Shown: positions 25,489 to 34,225 of the stretch, piece after piece
Numbering within the stretch: position 1 is the stretch's first letter
Layout: each line of letters opens with the position of its first letter
Source: JAWPMT01 sp965267435
GTDB lineage: Bacteria; Bacteroidota; Bacteroidia; Cytophagales; Cyclobacteriaceae
Assembly (NCBI GenBank): GCA_965267435.1
Contig: OZ253960.1
Coordinates: 5,952,001 to 6,016,000, forward strand
Length of the DNA: 64,000 bases
Reading direction: 5' to 3'
Translations under genes and position numbers: made by a program
The notes under the pieces: generated by a model
What the model was told of the DNA's origin: nothing
The model's input: only the letters and a program-made list of their open reading frames with translations
Database searches by the model: none

Positions 25489-26190
25489 ATGGGTGAATAT
25501 TTAGAGAACATAAAAAAATCTGCAAGCACGCTCAAAGAGGGTTTAAAACTTACCTTCAACTACTTGCTTGATGCCCGGGAGTCGCGTGCTCCCATTGGCA
25601 TTGAAGATGGTCAGTATTTTGAGCAGGATAGCGGTACCGTGACCCTGCAATATCCATTTGAGTCGTTTCCTGTCCCCGATAATGGTCGTTATCGGCTGCA
25701 CAATGAGATCGACGACTGCATCGTCTGTGACAAGTGCGCCAAGATTTGCCCGGTCAATTGTATCGACATTGAGCCCGTCCGGTCTGCCGACGAATTTGGC
25801 AAGACATCTGACGGCACGCCCAAGCGGATCTATGCCGCCAAGTTTGACATCGACATGGCCAAGTGCTGCTTCTGTGGACTCTGCACGACGGTATGCCCGA
25901 CCGAGTGCCTGACGATGACGAAGGTGTACGACTTTAGCGAGTTCCAAGTGGAGCGCCACAACTTTGCTTTTGCCGAGATGACGCCCCTGGAGATTTTGGA
26001 AAAGAAGGAAGCCTTCGAAAGGTATCAGCAGGAGAAAGAGGCAGCCAAGGCCTCCGCAAGTGCTCAAGCCCCTGCCAAGCCTGGCCAGCCCAAAGTGAAG
26101 CCTGGTAAACCTGTGCTGCCGAAGCCTGCCGCAGCAAAGCCGAAATTTGTACCTCGACCCATGCCGAAAAAGAAAAAGGATGATGAGTAG
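25489..26190 (+). CDS. nuoI: NADH-quinone oxidoreductase subunit I, with a long Lys/Pro/Ala tail
   Basis: The 233-residue protein has two [4Fe-4S] motifs: C77-x2-C80-x2-C83-x3-C87P and C126-x2-C129-x2-C132-x3-C136P. These are the N6a and N6b clusters that pass electrons toward quinone. After about residue 182 comes a low-complexity tail of about 50 residues, rich in Ala, Lys and Pro and ending in a run of basic and acidic residues. Typical NuoI is nearer 160-190 residues. The tail is probably disordered. The gene follows nuoH by 23 bases. Confidence 0.92.
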   Translation: MGEYLENIKKSASTLKEGLKLTFNYLLDARESRAPIGIEDGQYFEQDSGTVTLQYPFESFPVPDNGRYRLHNEIDDCIVCDKCAKICPVNCIDIEPVRSADEFGKTSDGTPKRIYAAKFDIDMAKCCFCGLCTTVCPTECLTMTKVYDFSEFQVERHNFAFAEMTPLEILEKKEAFERYQQEKEAAKASASAQAPAKPGQPKVKPGKPVLPKPAAAKPKFVPRPMPKKKKDDE

Positions 26191-26226
26191 CTGGTCCGTA
26201 TGGGTCTCAATCAATCGTAAGCACCT

Positions 26227-26727
26227 ATGAGCTGGGAGGAGGGACTTTTTGTGTTCTTCGCGGCCATCGCTGCCCTCTCCGCAATTGGCATTGCGATCAC
26301 GAAAAATGTGATCCATGCGGTCCTCCTTTTGGTGGTAGTCATTCTGAGCCTGGCGTGCCTTTTCGTACTTCTCAACGCAGAGTTTCTCGCTATTGTGCAG
26401 GTGCTCATCTATGCAGGAGGTGTTGTGGTCCTGCTGGCCTTTGGCATCATGCTGACAAGACGCCCCAGTGAAGGGAAGTTGGTCACAGAGCATGGAAGGG
26501 TGGTGCCCGGTTTATTGGTGGTGCTTGCGTTGATCTTCCTGCTCCATCGTGTGATAGTCACTCGAGGGGTAGAGAAGGAAGCTTCCTCTGTTTCGGAGAA
26601 TCAGGTGAAAGACATTGGTATTGGTTTCATGACGGAGCATCTCCTGGCTTTTGAACTCATTGCCTTTCTGTTGTTGGTGGTACTGGTAGGTGCTGGATTG
26701 CTGGCCAGAAAATCGAATGAATCGTGA
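26227..26727 (+). CDS. nuoJ: NADH-quinone oxidoreductase subunit J
   Basis: The 166-residue protein has five hydrophobic helices. The conserved pattern FLAIVQVLIYAGGVVVLLAFGIML lies near residues 57-80, with the pi-bulge region of helix 3. NuoJ lies next to NuoH and NuoK in the membrane arm and couples quinone chemistry to proton translocation. It overlaps the GTG start of nuoK by four bases, implying translational coupling. Confidence 0.93.
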   Translation: MSWEEGLFVFFAAIAALSAIGIAITKNVIHAVLLLVVVILSLACLFVLLNAEFLAIVQVLIYAGGVVVLLAFGIMLTRRPSEGKLVTEHGRVVPGLLVVLALIFLLHRVIVTRGVEKEASSVSENQVKDIGIGFMTEHLLAFELIAFLLLVVLVGAGLLARKSNES

Positions 26728-27029
26728 TTGATGTCGCAACTTACGGCCTCCATTTGGCAGCGCTCCTGTTCTGCATAGGCCTGCTGGTCATGATCACGAA
26801 GAAGAACATCATCTTCGTCTTGATCGGAGTGGAGTTGATGCTCAATGGCGCCATGCTCAACCTACTGATTTTCTCATCCGGAGATGCAACGCATCGGGGA
26901 CAGATCATGGGCGTGTTTGTGGTAGTGGTCGCCGCTTGTGAAGCTGCGGTGGCGCTTGCCATCCTCCTGAATATCTACAAGCGATACAAGTCATCGAGCA
27001 TGGAAGACTTAAACAGATTGGGAAGATGA
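26724..27029 (+). CDS. nuoK: NADH-quinone oxidoreductase subunit K
   Basis: The 101-residue, three-helix protein begins at a GTG codon that overlaps the nuoJ stop. GVELMLNGAMLNL near residues 35-47 contains the membrane-embedded glutamate of helix 2, and CEAAVALAILL near 73-83 has the second. NuoK is an Mrp-related antiporter-like subunit. It overlaps nuoL by four bases. Confidence 0.95.
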   Translation: MIDVATYGLHLAALLFCIGLLVMITKKNIIFVLIGVELMLNGAMLNLLIFSSGDATHRGQIMGVFVVVVAACEAAVALAILLNIYKRYKSSSMEDLNRLGR

Positions 27030-28933
27030 CGGTGTGGGCGATTTTCTTCATTGTACTGTTTCTTCCTCTGCTCGGAGGATTATCCATTTTCGTCTTTAGG
27101 AAACGGCAGTTGATCACGCCAGTGATTCTCCTGGCATTTGTTCCTGGGCTCGCTCTTTCCATCCATCTTCTTTTGAATGTAGGAGGGGGCGTGCTCCATC
27201 ACTTTGAGTGGCTGCCGGGCTTCGAACTGGGTTGGGCGCTGGATCGAGTTTCGCTGGTCTTGATTTCACTCGTTTACCTGATCTCCCTGCTGGTACATCT
27301 TTTCTCAACCTACTACCTGCAGGATGACCCCGGTATCTACCGGTACTTTGCCAAGCTCGGTTTTTTTACCACAAGTATGATAGGCCTCCTTGGTGCAGAC
27401 CACTTGCTGCTGCTCTTTGTTTTCTGGGAGCTGGTGGGCTTCTCTTCGTACCTGTTGATTGGATTCTGGTTTCGCGATATAGTGAAGAGTGAATCTGCGA
27501 GAAACGCATTTATTACCAATAGAGTGGCTGACGTCTGTCTGCTGGCAGGGATCCTGATCCTTTGGTCCATTACCGGGGAGGCCTTTTTGTCGGATCTCTC
27601 AGCGGAGGTGTCGGGTACAAGGTTGACAGTGGCTTGCTTTGGATTGGTGATCGGAGCCATGGGCAAGTCAGCCCAGTTTCCGTTTCACACCTGGCTGCCG
27701 CATGCGATGGCAGGGCCTACGCCGGTTTCTGCGCTGATCCACGCTGCCACGATGGTCGCTGCGGGAGTCTACCTGCTGATCAGAGTAGCACCAATTTTCC
27801 CCGTGGAGGTGCAGGTCTTCGCCGCGCTGGTTGGAAGTATCACGGCGCTGCTGGCAGCGTTTTTTGCGATCTCGCAATACGATATCAAAAAGGTGCTGGC
27901 CTATTCCACCATCTCCCAGCTAGGCTACATGTTTATGGCGGCAGGCGCCGGGGCCGTGGAGACGGGCTTCTTCCACTTGTGGACGCATGCCTTTTTCAAG
28001 GCTGGTCTGTTTCTGGGAGCCGGGGTCATCATTCATGAGATGCACCATCACCATCCGAAGCAAGACCCACAAGACATGCGACTGATGATGGGGTTGCGCT
28101 CCTCCTTGCCATGGACCTTTGTGACCTATACCCTTTGTATGCTCGCTTTGATGGGCCTGCCGTTGTTTACGGGATTCTTTTCAAAGGATGCCATTCTAGC
28201 GGCCATTTGGCAATGGTCTGAGGAGATAGGCGCCTTCGGTATTGTGCCTTTTGTCTTTGCTACAGTAGCTGTATTGGGGACGGCGTATTACATGGGCCGC
28301 CAGTGGTGGCTTTTGTTTGGCGACAGAACTGAGAAGCAAAAATCCTCGGAACCCATCATGACCGTTCGTTTGCCACTGGGGTTACTTGCTGTGGGGTCCA
28401 TTGGGTTTTGGTATGCCCTTAATCCGCTTTCCCACGACTTTGCCTTTCTGCATTACATCTTCCCTGAGATTCAGCGGCTGCAGGTGGCAGGGTGGGTAGC
28501 TCCCTTATCTGTGGCGATGGTTTTCGTGGGACTGGGTCTGGGCTACTCACTCAAAGGCAAGTTTTCATATCAACTTCAAAATATGTGGATGCGGTTGTCC
28601 TCGGAAGGATTGTACCTGGACCGAATCTATCGCAGGACACTGATAAGGCCATACGGGCGAGCGGCTGCATTTATGTCATTCTTAGATCTACGGGTCATCG
28701 ATGGCACGATAAAGTTCATGGCTGTGGCGGTTGTCGTTCTAGGTAAAGTTGCCGGCCTTATTGATCGATGGATTGTTGATGGCTTTGTTAATTTCACAGC
28801 TTATATATCAAGGAAATTCGGCGGACTTTTGCGTAGCTTCCAAAGCCACGCCATGCAGACGCAAATGTTTTGGGTTTTGGTGGGTGTCGCTACGCTGATT
28901 GTCTGGGGGATTTACCATTGGCCAAACCTATGA
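27026..28933 (+). CDS. nuoL: NADH-quinone oxidoreductase subunit L
   Basis: The 635-residue protein is a large antiporter-like subunit. Visible conserved parts include LFVFWELVGFSSYLLIGFWF near residue 130, FPFHTWLPHAMAGPTPVSAL near 215, and a lateral-helix region at the C-terminus. Lys and Glu residues inside the helices form the proton path at the distal end of the membrane arm. It overlaps both neighbours by four bases (nuoK before, nuoM after). Confidence 0.95.
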   Translation: MTVWAIFFIVLFLPLLGGLSIFVFRKRQLITPVILLAFVPGLALSIHLLLNVGGGVLHHFEWLPGFELGWALDRVSLVLISLVYLISLLVHLFSTYYLQDDPGIYRYFAKLGFFTTSMIGLLGADHLLLLFVFWELVGFSSYLLIGFWFRDIVKSESARNAFITNRVADVCLLAGILILWSITGEAFLSDLSAEVSGTRLTVACFGLVIGAMGKSAQFPFHTWLPHAMAGPTPVSALIHAATMVAAGVYLLIRVAPIFPVEVQVFAALVGSITALLAAFFAISQYDIKKVLAYSTISQLGYMFMAAGAGAVETGFFHLWTHAFFKAGLFLGAGVIIHEMHHHHPKQDPQDMRLMMGLRSSLPWTFVTYTLCMLALMGLPLFTGFFSKDAILAAIWQWSEEIGAFGIVPFVFATVAVLGTAYYMGRQWWLLFGDRTEKQKSSEPIMTVRLPLGLLAVGSIGFWYALNPLSHDFAFLHYIFPEIQRLQVAGWVAPLSVAMVFVGLGLGYSLKGKFSYQLQNMWMRLSSEGLYLDRIYRRTLIRPYGRAAAFMSFLDLRVIDGTIKFMAVAVVVLGKVAGLIDRWIVDGFVNFTAYISRKFGGLLRSFQSHAMQTQMFWVLVGVATLIVWGIYHWPNL

Positions 28934-30531
28934 GCAACTACCTTCTATCGATAGTCACCTTTCTGCCATTGCTCTTTGCGATGATTTTGGCAGGTGTACC
29001 GGCCGGAAAGACCAATGCCCTGAAATGGACGGCCTTAGCAGGACTATTGTTGCAGCTGGGATTCACCGTGATGGTATGCGTTCAATTCGGGAAGACCTCG
29101 GTGGCGGTTTCCTATGCGGCCGCCTTCCAATTGGTTGAGAAGGTTACCTGGTTTGAGCTGGCACTGGGAGACGGCGGAGGATTTCGTGTCGAGTACTTCA
29201 TGGGTATTGATGGCATCAGCCTGCCGTTGGTGGCGTTGTCCTCTTTGATGCTGGTGATCGGGCTGATCAGCTCCTGGGAGAAGGTGACGAAGCTCAAGGG
29301 TTATCTAATTCTATACATGGTCCTTGCCACCTCCATTGTCGGATGTTTCCTGGCCCTGGATTTCTTCCTCTTCTACTTGTTCTTCGAACTGATGCTGCTG
29401 CCGATGTTTTTCCTCATCGGCATCTGGGGTGGGGACAGACGCTCCTATGCAGCAGTGAAGTTTTTTGTCTATACGCTGATCGGGTCACTTCTCATCCTTA
29501 TGGTGATGATAGGTTTGTACACCGCTGTGGTTGATGACACGGGCAGGCTTTCTTTCGATATTCTACGGATGATGGACCCCGCGAATTTCAAAGAGGGGAG
29601 TTGGCTTACGCTCCAGTCTAATTCCACGTTAATGGGTCTCGAGATACGTCAGGTGGCGTTCCTGGCGCTAATGATTGGTTTCGCTATCAAGCTCCCATCT
29701 GTTCCATTCCATACCTGGCTGCCCGATGCTCACGTGGAGGCTCCTACGCCGATCTCTGTGGTACTGGCTAGTCTGCTGTTGAAAGTCGGCGGCTACGGCA
29801 TGCTGCGGTTTGCCTATGGGATCTTTCCGGATGCGGCGATGGCCTGGGCATATCCCCTAGCAATAGTTGGCGTAGTCAGCATGATCTACGGAGGCCTGGC
29901 AGCCATGGCCCAAAATGACTTCAAGCGACTGGTCGCCTACAGTTCGGTGGCGCACATGGGATTTGTGATCCTTGGGCTCGCCTCCATGACGCAGCAAGGT
30001 ATGTCCGGGTCGGTGTTCCATATGGTGTCGCACGGCCTCACGTCAGGCGCGCTATTCCTGATCGTGGGTGTGGTGTACGACCGCACTGGCAATCGACGGA
30101 TCGAGAACTTTAGCGGGCTTGCGTCGAAGTTGCCCATGTACACATTTGTGGTCGTCGTGATATTCTTCGCATCCCTTGGTCTTCCAGGCCTTTCCGGCTT
30201 TGTGGGTGAGGTGATGGTCTTGATGGGTGTATTCTCCTCAGCGTCAACCAATGGATTGCTAAGTATGGGGCTGGGAATTGTCGCGACTGTCGGTATTCTC
30301 GTTTCCGCGGTGTATTTCCTCTGGACGCTGCAGCGGATGTTCTTTGGCAACTATTGGGTTCGGGAGCATGCGTGGGAGCCGCAGATGAAGGATCTCACCC
30401 GGAGGGAGTTGCTCGTTCTTCTTCCTCTGGTGATTCTCGTGATTTGGTTGGGGGTCTGGCCGCGGGCGCTCCTGGATGTGGCCGATGTCTCCATTCAGCA
30501 GCTGCAGATGACATTTCAAAACTTTCGCTGA
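28930..30531 (+). CDS. nuoM: NADH-quinone oxidoreductase subunit M
   Basis: The start at 28930 (MSNYLLS) overlaps the nuoL stop in an ATGA; an upstream in-frame ATG at 28870 lies inside nuoL and is less likely. The protein has 533 residues with family motifs LFYLFFELMLLPMFFLIG near 145-160, PFHTWLPDAHVEAPTPISV near 255-275, and MAQNDFKRLVAYSSVAHMG near 325. It is the second antiporter-like proton channel of complex I. Confidence 0.95.
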   Translation: MSNYLLSIVTFLPLLFAMILAGVPAGKTNALKWTALAGLLLQLGFTVMVCVQFGKTSVAVSYAAAFQLVEKVTWFELALGDGGGFRVEYFMGIDGISLPLVALSSLMLVIGLISSWEKVTKLKGYLILYMVLATSIVGCFLALDFFLFYLFFELMLLPMFFLIGIWGGDRRSYAAVKFFVYTLIGSLLILMVMIGLYTAVVDDTGRLSFDILRMMDPANFKEGSWLTLQSNSTLMGLEIRQVAFLALMIGFAIKLPSVPFHTWLPDAHVEAPTPISVVLASLLLKVGGYGMLRFAYGIFPDAAMAWAYPLAIVGVVSMIYGGLAAMAQNDFKRLVAYSSVAHMGFVILGLASMTQQGMSGSVFHMVSHGLTSGALFLIVGVVYDRTGNRRIENFSGLASKLPMYTFVVVVIFFASLGLPGLSGFVGEVMVLMGVFSSASTNGLLSMGLGIVATVGILVSAVYFLWTLQRMFFGNYWVREHAWEPQMKDLTRRELLVLLPLVILVIWLGVWPRALLDVADVSIQQLQMTFQNFR

Positions 30532-31946
30532 TGCAGGTGGCCGATCTTCGACAAGTCTTGCAGGACAATATCGAGGGCTTCGGTGAACTCCAGTCGCTCA
30601 TTATCATTACGGCGGGTTCGGTGCTGTTGCTGATGCTTGGCACCTTCATCAAGGCCTTCCGTGGCAGGGAATATTTCATCTTCCTTTTGATCATTCTGGG
30701 GGGGCTGTTCACTGTCAATTACTCACCTGCGACGCTCATGGGAGGAGATCTCCGTCTCGACCCTTTCATTGGTTTGGTGCAGTTCGTCCTCATCGCATTT
30801 ACGGGACTGCTGTTGATTTTTGAGGACATACGTCGCCGTGATGTGGAGCTCCAATTCCTCGTGCTGGCGGTGTTGGTGGGCAGCCTGCTCATGACGATGG
30901 CGCAAAACCTTCTGATTGTCTATTTATCAATCGAACTGACTTCTCTCGCTAGTTACCTCCTTACTGCGTTTTCTGAAAAGAAAAAGAGCTACGAAGCCGC
31001 TCTCAAGTACTTGCTGACGGGAGCGATCAGTTCTGCCGTCATGATCTACGGGATCTCACTGATCTACGGCCAGCAGGGAACACTATTGCCTCAGGCGGCG
31101 CCTACGCCATCGGCTATGGAATTGGTCGGTTGGATCATGTTGCTCTGTGGCATACTCTTCAAGGTGTCACTAGTGCCTTTTCATACCTGGGTGCCCAATA
31201 CCTACCAGATGGCGCCCACGTCTGTAGTAGCCTTCTTCTCGGTGGTGCCCAAAGTGGCGGCGTTTGTCTTGATGGGTCATCTTCTGAGGGCAGCGGACCT
31301 TCCTATTCTCAATGATCTGATGATCGGGCTAGCCTTGATCACTGTCGTCCTCGGAACCTTTGCCGCAATTTCCCAGACCAACGTCAAACGCCTGATCGCT
31401 TACGGTGCGCTGGCGCATTCAGGATTTATTTTACCGCTGGTGATCTTTGATGGTACGGAAGCGAAGACCGCTTTTCTGTTTTATGCGCTCGTCTACGCAG
31501 TCATGAACCTGGCGATGTTCTATGTGGTTGAAATCCATGAGGGAGACAAAGATCTGAAATTCAAAAACTTGAATGATTTGGGGAAGTCTTATCCTATGCT
31601 GGGTGTAGCGATCGTGATCGTGGCCATTGCCCTCATCGGGCTACCTCCTACGGGCGGTTTCTCCATCAAATTGCTATTGTTTTCTCAAGTATGGCAGGCA
31701 GCAGCAGGATCCTCCAGCTCGCTGTTGATCGCATATTTTATCGTCGGGGTTTTGAGTAGTGGCATTTCGCTTTACTTCTATTTGAAGGTCCCTTACCATT
31801 ATTTCATGGTCAAAAGCGACAATTCCACCATTCAGATAGCCTTGAAGGATCAGCTCGTCACAACTTTTTTAGCCATGCTGTTGTTATGGTTCTTTATTCA
31901 GCCTGGGTTTTTGAATAATATTGTGGTAACAATTAGCACACCATGA
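30531..31946 (+). CDS. nuoN: NADH-quinone oxidoreductase subunit N
   Basis: The ATG at 30531 shares its first base with the nuoM stop and gives 471 residues, a normal length. The frame is open upstream to 30354 but that part lies within nuoM. Conserved parts include LSIELTSLASYLL near residue 130, LVPFHTWVPNTYQMAPTSV near 217, and AISQTNVKRLIAYGALAHSG near 280. It is the third antiporter-like subunit and the last nuo gene of this cluster; purF follows after 12 bases. Confidence 0.95.
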   Translation: MQVADLRQVLQDNIEGFGELQSLIIITAGSVLLLMLGTFIKAFRGREYFIFLLIILGGLFTVNYSPATLMGGDLRLDPFIGLVQFVLIAFTGLLLIFEDIRRRDVELQFLVLAVLVGSLLMTMAQNLLIVYLSIELTSLASYLLTAFSEKKKSYEAALKYLLTGAISSAVMIYGISLIYGQQGTLLPQAAPTPSAMELVGWIMLLCGILFKVSLVPFHTWVPNTYQMAPTSVVAFFSVVPKVAAFVLMGHLLRAADLPILNDLMIGLALITVVLGTFAAISQTNVKRLIAYGALAHSGFILPLVIFDGTEAKTAFLFYALVYAVMNLAMFYVVEIHEGDKDLKFKNLNDLGKSYPMLGVAIVIVAIALIGLPPTGGFSIKLLLFSQVWQAAAGSSSSLLIAYFIVGVLSSGISLYFYLKVPYHYFMVKSDNSTIQIALKDQLVTTFLAMLLLWFFIQPGFLNNIVVTISTP

Positions 31947-31958
31947 ATTCTCCCGAAA

Positions 31959-33845
31959 ATGAGTGATCCCATCAAGCACGAATGCGGCATCGCTCTGATG
32001 CGTCTGCGCAAGCCCCCTCAATACTACATCGACAAGTATAAGACGCCCACATACGCTGTGAATAAGATGTATCTTTTGATGCAGAAGCAGCACAACAGGG
32101 GTCAGGACGGTGCAGGAGTTGCCAACATCAAAATCAATATGGCGCCAGGGTATCGATACATTAGTCGGTATCGCACCATAGACCCACGGCCGATTGAGGA
32201 TATTTTTAGCAAAATCGGGAAGAAGTTTCTCAAGGTCCAGAAATCAGAAAGAAGCAATTACTACAACGCTGCCTGGCTGAAGGACAACATGGCCTTCACG
32301 GGAGAGCTGTGGCTGGGACATCTACGCTACGGGACGCACGGAAAAAATAGCATTGAAAGCTGCCACCCCTTTTTGAGGCAGAACAACTGGAGAAGCCGCA
32401 ACCTCGTCGTTGCCGGCAACTTCAACATGACCAACGTCGATGAACTTTTCTCCAAACTGGTGGACCTCGGACAGCACCCCAAGGAGAAGACCGATACGGT
32501 CACTGCCATGGAGAAAATTGGGCATTTCCTGGACGAGGAGAACCAGAAGATCTTTGAGAAGTACAAGGATGACGCCAATAACAGAGAGATCACATCCTTG
32601 ATCGAAGAGGAGCTCGATCTGCAGGCCGTTTTGCAGCGCTCATGCAAGGACTTCGACGGGGGCTATACGATGGCCGGCCTGGTAGGTCATGGTGCCAGTT
32701 TTATTGCGAGAGATCCAGCAGGTATACGGCCTGCGTACTATTACATGGATGACGAAGTGGTCGCGGTTGCTTCGGAGAAGCCAGCCTTGAAGACGGCATT
32801 TGGCTGTGACTACGATGACATTAAGGAGATTGATCCCGGGCATGCACTGATCATCCGTAAGGATGCCTCCATCCGGATGGCGCAGTTTATCGAACCAGTC
32901 GAGAGGAAATCGTGCAGCTTTGAGAGAATTTACTTTTCACGAGGCACAGATCCCGACATTTATCAGGAGCGACGCAAACTGGGAGAGCTACTGATCCCTG
33001 AGGTGCTCCGAAGCGTCAACTTCGATCTGAAGAATACGGTCTTCAGCTACATCCCCAATACTGCGGAGACATCTTTCCTGGGATTGCTGCGCGGTGTCGA
33101 CAAGTACCTGCTCAACAAGCGCAAGGAGGTGATCATCGAAGAGAAGCCTTCAATGGAGTCCATTGAGGAATTACTCAGTTTCACGCCGAGAGTGGAGAAG
33201 CTGGTCCTGAAAGACGTGAAGCTCCGCACGTTTATCACTGACGACCAGCATCGGGATGATATGGTAGCTCACGTGTATGACACGACCTATGAGGTCATCC
33301 GCAAGGACAAGGACACGCTCGTAGTGATCGATGACAGTATCGTGCGCGGAACGACATTGGAGAAGAGTATCCTCACGCTTCTCGATCGCTTGCAACCCAA
33401 GAAAATCGTTGTGCTCTCGTCAGCGCCCCAGATTCGATACCCTGATTGCTACGGTATCGATATGAGCAAGATGAAGGAATTCCTCGCATTCCGCGCGATG
33501 CTTGCACTCTTGAAAGATCATGGCAAAGAGTACCTGCTCGACGAAGTATTTGACAAATGCCTGGCGGAGATGGGCAATCCCGATCAGCCCAACTTCGTGA
33601 AGGAATTGTATGAGCCATTCACTTACGATCAGGTATCTGAAAAGATCTCAGAGATCGTAAAACCTGAAGGTATGAAGGCGGAAGTCCAGATCGTCTACCA
33701 GACGGTGGAGAACCTCCACAAGGCAATTCCGAATCATCTGGGCGACTGGTACTTCACAGGTGATTATCCTACCAAAGGAGGTAATCGCGTTGTAAACAAG
33801 GCCTTTATCAACTTCATGAAGGGAAAAGAAGTCCGAGCGTACTGA
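31959..33845 (+). CDS. purF: Amidophosphoribosyltransferase, long Bacteroidota form
   Basis: The 628-residue protein has an N-terminal class-II glutamine amidotransferase domain. The likely nucleophile is C9 in KHECGIALMR, so a short propeptide may be removed. QKQHNRGQDGAG lies near residues 44-55. The PRPP-binding loop VVIDDSIVRGTT lies near residues 454-465. The reaction makes 5-phosphoribosylamine from PRPP and glutamine, the first step of purine synthesis. Typical PurF has about 470-500 residues; the longer variant with extra segments is usual in Bacteroidota. It is directly downstream of nuoN and probably co-transcribed. Confidence 0.85.
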   Translation: MSDPIKHECGIALMRLRKPPQYYIDKYKTPTYAVNKMYLLMQKQHNRGQDGAGVANIKINMAPGYRYISRYRTIDPRPIEDIFSKIGKKFLKVQKSERSNYYNAAWLKDNMAFTGELWLGHLRYGTHGKNSIESCHPFLRQNNWRSRNLVVAGNFNMTNVDELFSKLVDLGQHPKEKTDTVTAMEKIGHFLDEENQKIFEKYKDDANNREITSLIEEELDLQAVLQRSCKDFDGGYTMAGLVGHGASFIARDPAGIRPAYYYMDDEVVAVASEKPALKTAFGCDYDDIKEIDPGHALIIRKDASIRMAQFIEPVERKSCSFERIYFSRGTDPDIYQERRKLGELLIPEVLRSVNFDLKNTVFSYIPNTAETSFLGLLRGVDKYLLNKRKEVIIEEKPSMESIEELLSFTPRVEKLVLKDVKLRTFITDDQHRDDMVAHVYDTTYEVIRKDKDTLVVIDDSIVRGTTLEKSILTLLDRLQPKKIVVLSSAPQIRYPDCYGIDMSKMKEFLAFRAMLALLKDHGKEYLLDEVFDKCLAEMGNPDQPNFVKELYEPFTYDQVSEKISEIVKPEGMKAEVQIVYQTVENLHKAIPNHLGDWYFTGDYPTKGGNRVVNKAFINFMKGKEVRAY

Positions 33846-33906
33846 TCGCGACTTTTCAATTTTTTTACGGTTTTCCTACTATTCTCCAAAAATTATTTGG
33901 GTTTCG

Positions 33907-33937
33907 TTGCATTTTAGCAATGAACAGATCAGCTTTG
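33907..33937 (+). promoter_or_regulatory. Candidate promoter of the sulfur-assimilation operon
   Basis: TTG at 33907-33909 and CAGCTTTG at 33930-33937 are 20 bases apart, close to the Bacteroidota consensus. Transcription would start near 33944, just before the riboswitch. Confidence 0.5.
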
Positions 33938-33950
33938 TCTCATCTGAAAA

Positions 33951-34054
33951 TGATTTTATACAGAAGCGCTGAGAGACGGACTCTTTGATGCGCTAGCAAC
34001 CTTCCGCTTGGAAAGGTGCTAAGTTCCGAACTTGAAAAAGTGAATATGAAATTA
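33951..34054 (+). promoter_or_regulatory. SAM riboswitch, class I (S-box)-like
   Basis: The region has the order of conserved S-box parts. P1 is formed by 33953-33960 with 34045-34052 (eight pairs, one G-U). Then come CAGA, a P2 arm with GCGC on both sides enclosing GAGAGACGGACTCTTTGATG, the invariant GCAACC, a P3 hairpin, and GGTGCTAAGTTCC. In S-box RNAs these elements bind S-adenosylmethionine. The switch precedes metZ, a methionine-pathway gene, as expected. No clear terminator hairpin with a T run follows, so control may be at translation or through the leader ORF. Confidence 0.85.
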
Positions 34055-34105
34055 AGAGAGCTAACATCCATTGCTATTTTCTCGTCACCACTGCGCACCC
34101 GCTCT

Positions 34106-34135
34106 ATGAGCTGTTGTTGCTGTTGTTGTCGATAG
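34106..34135 (+). CDS. Putative cysteine-rich leader peptide (Met-Ser-Cys6-Arg)
   Basis: An ATG is followed by AGC, then six cysteine codons in a row (TGT TGT TGC TGT TGT TGT), one CGA and a TAG stop. It lies between the SAM riboswitch and metZ, 90 bases before the metZ start. Six consecutive rare codons for the end product of the pathway are hard to explain by chance. This is the design of an attenuation or stalling leader that senses charged tRNA-Cys. Poly-cysteine leader frames are known from mycobacterial sulfur operons; here the role is inferred only. Confidence 0.65.
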   Translation: MSCCCCCCR

Positions 34136-34225
34136 TTTTTTCCGGCACTTACTGAGCTCAATCACCCCCTGTGCGCTCTGCCGGGCTAGCAATCATTTTA
34201 CTACTTAGTCAATAATACTTTTTGA

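Noticed and set aside
25543..26493. A 316-codon open frame opposite nuoI and nuoJ.
   Set aside because: It is the mirror of two well-supported nuo genes, has no family pattern, and is explained by their codon composition.
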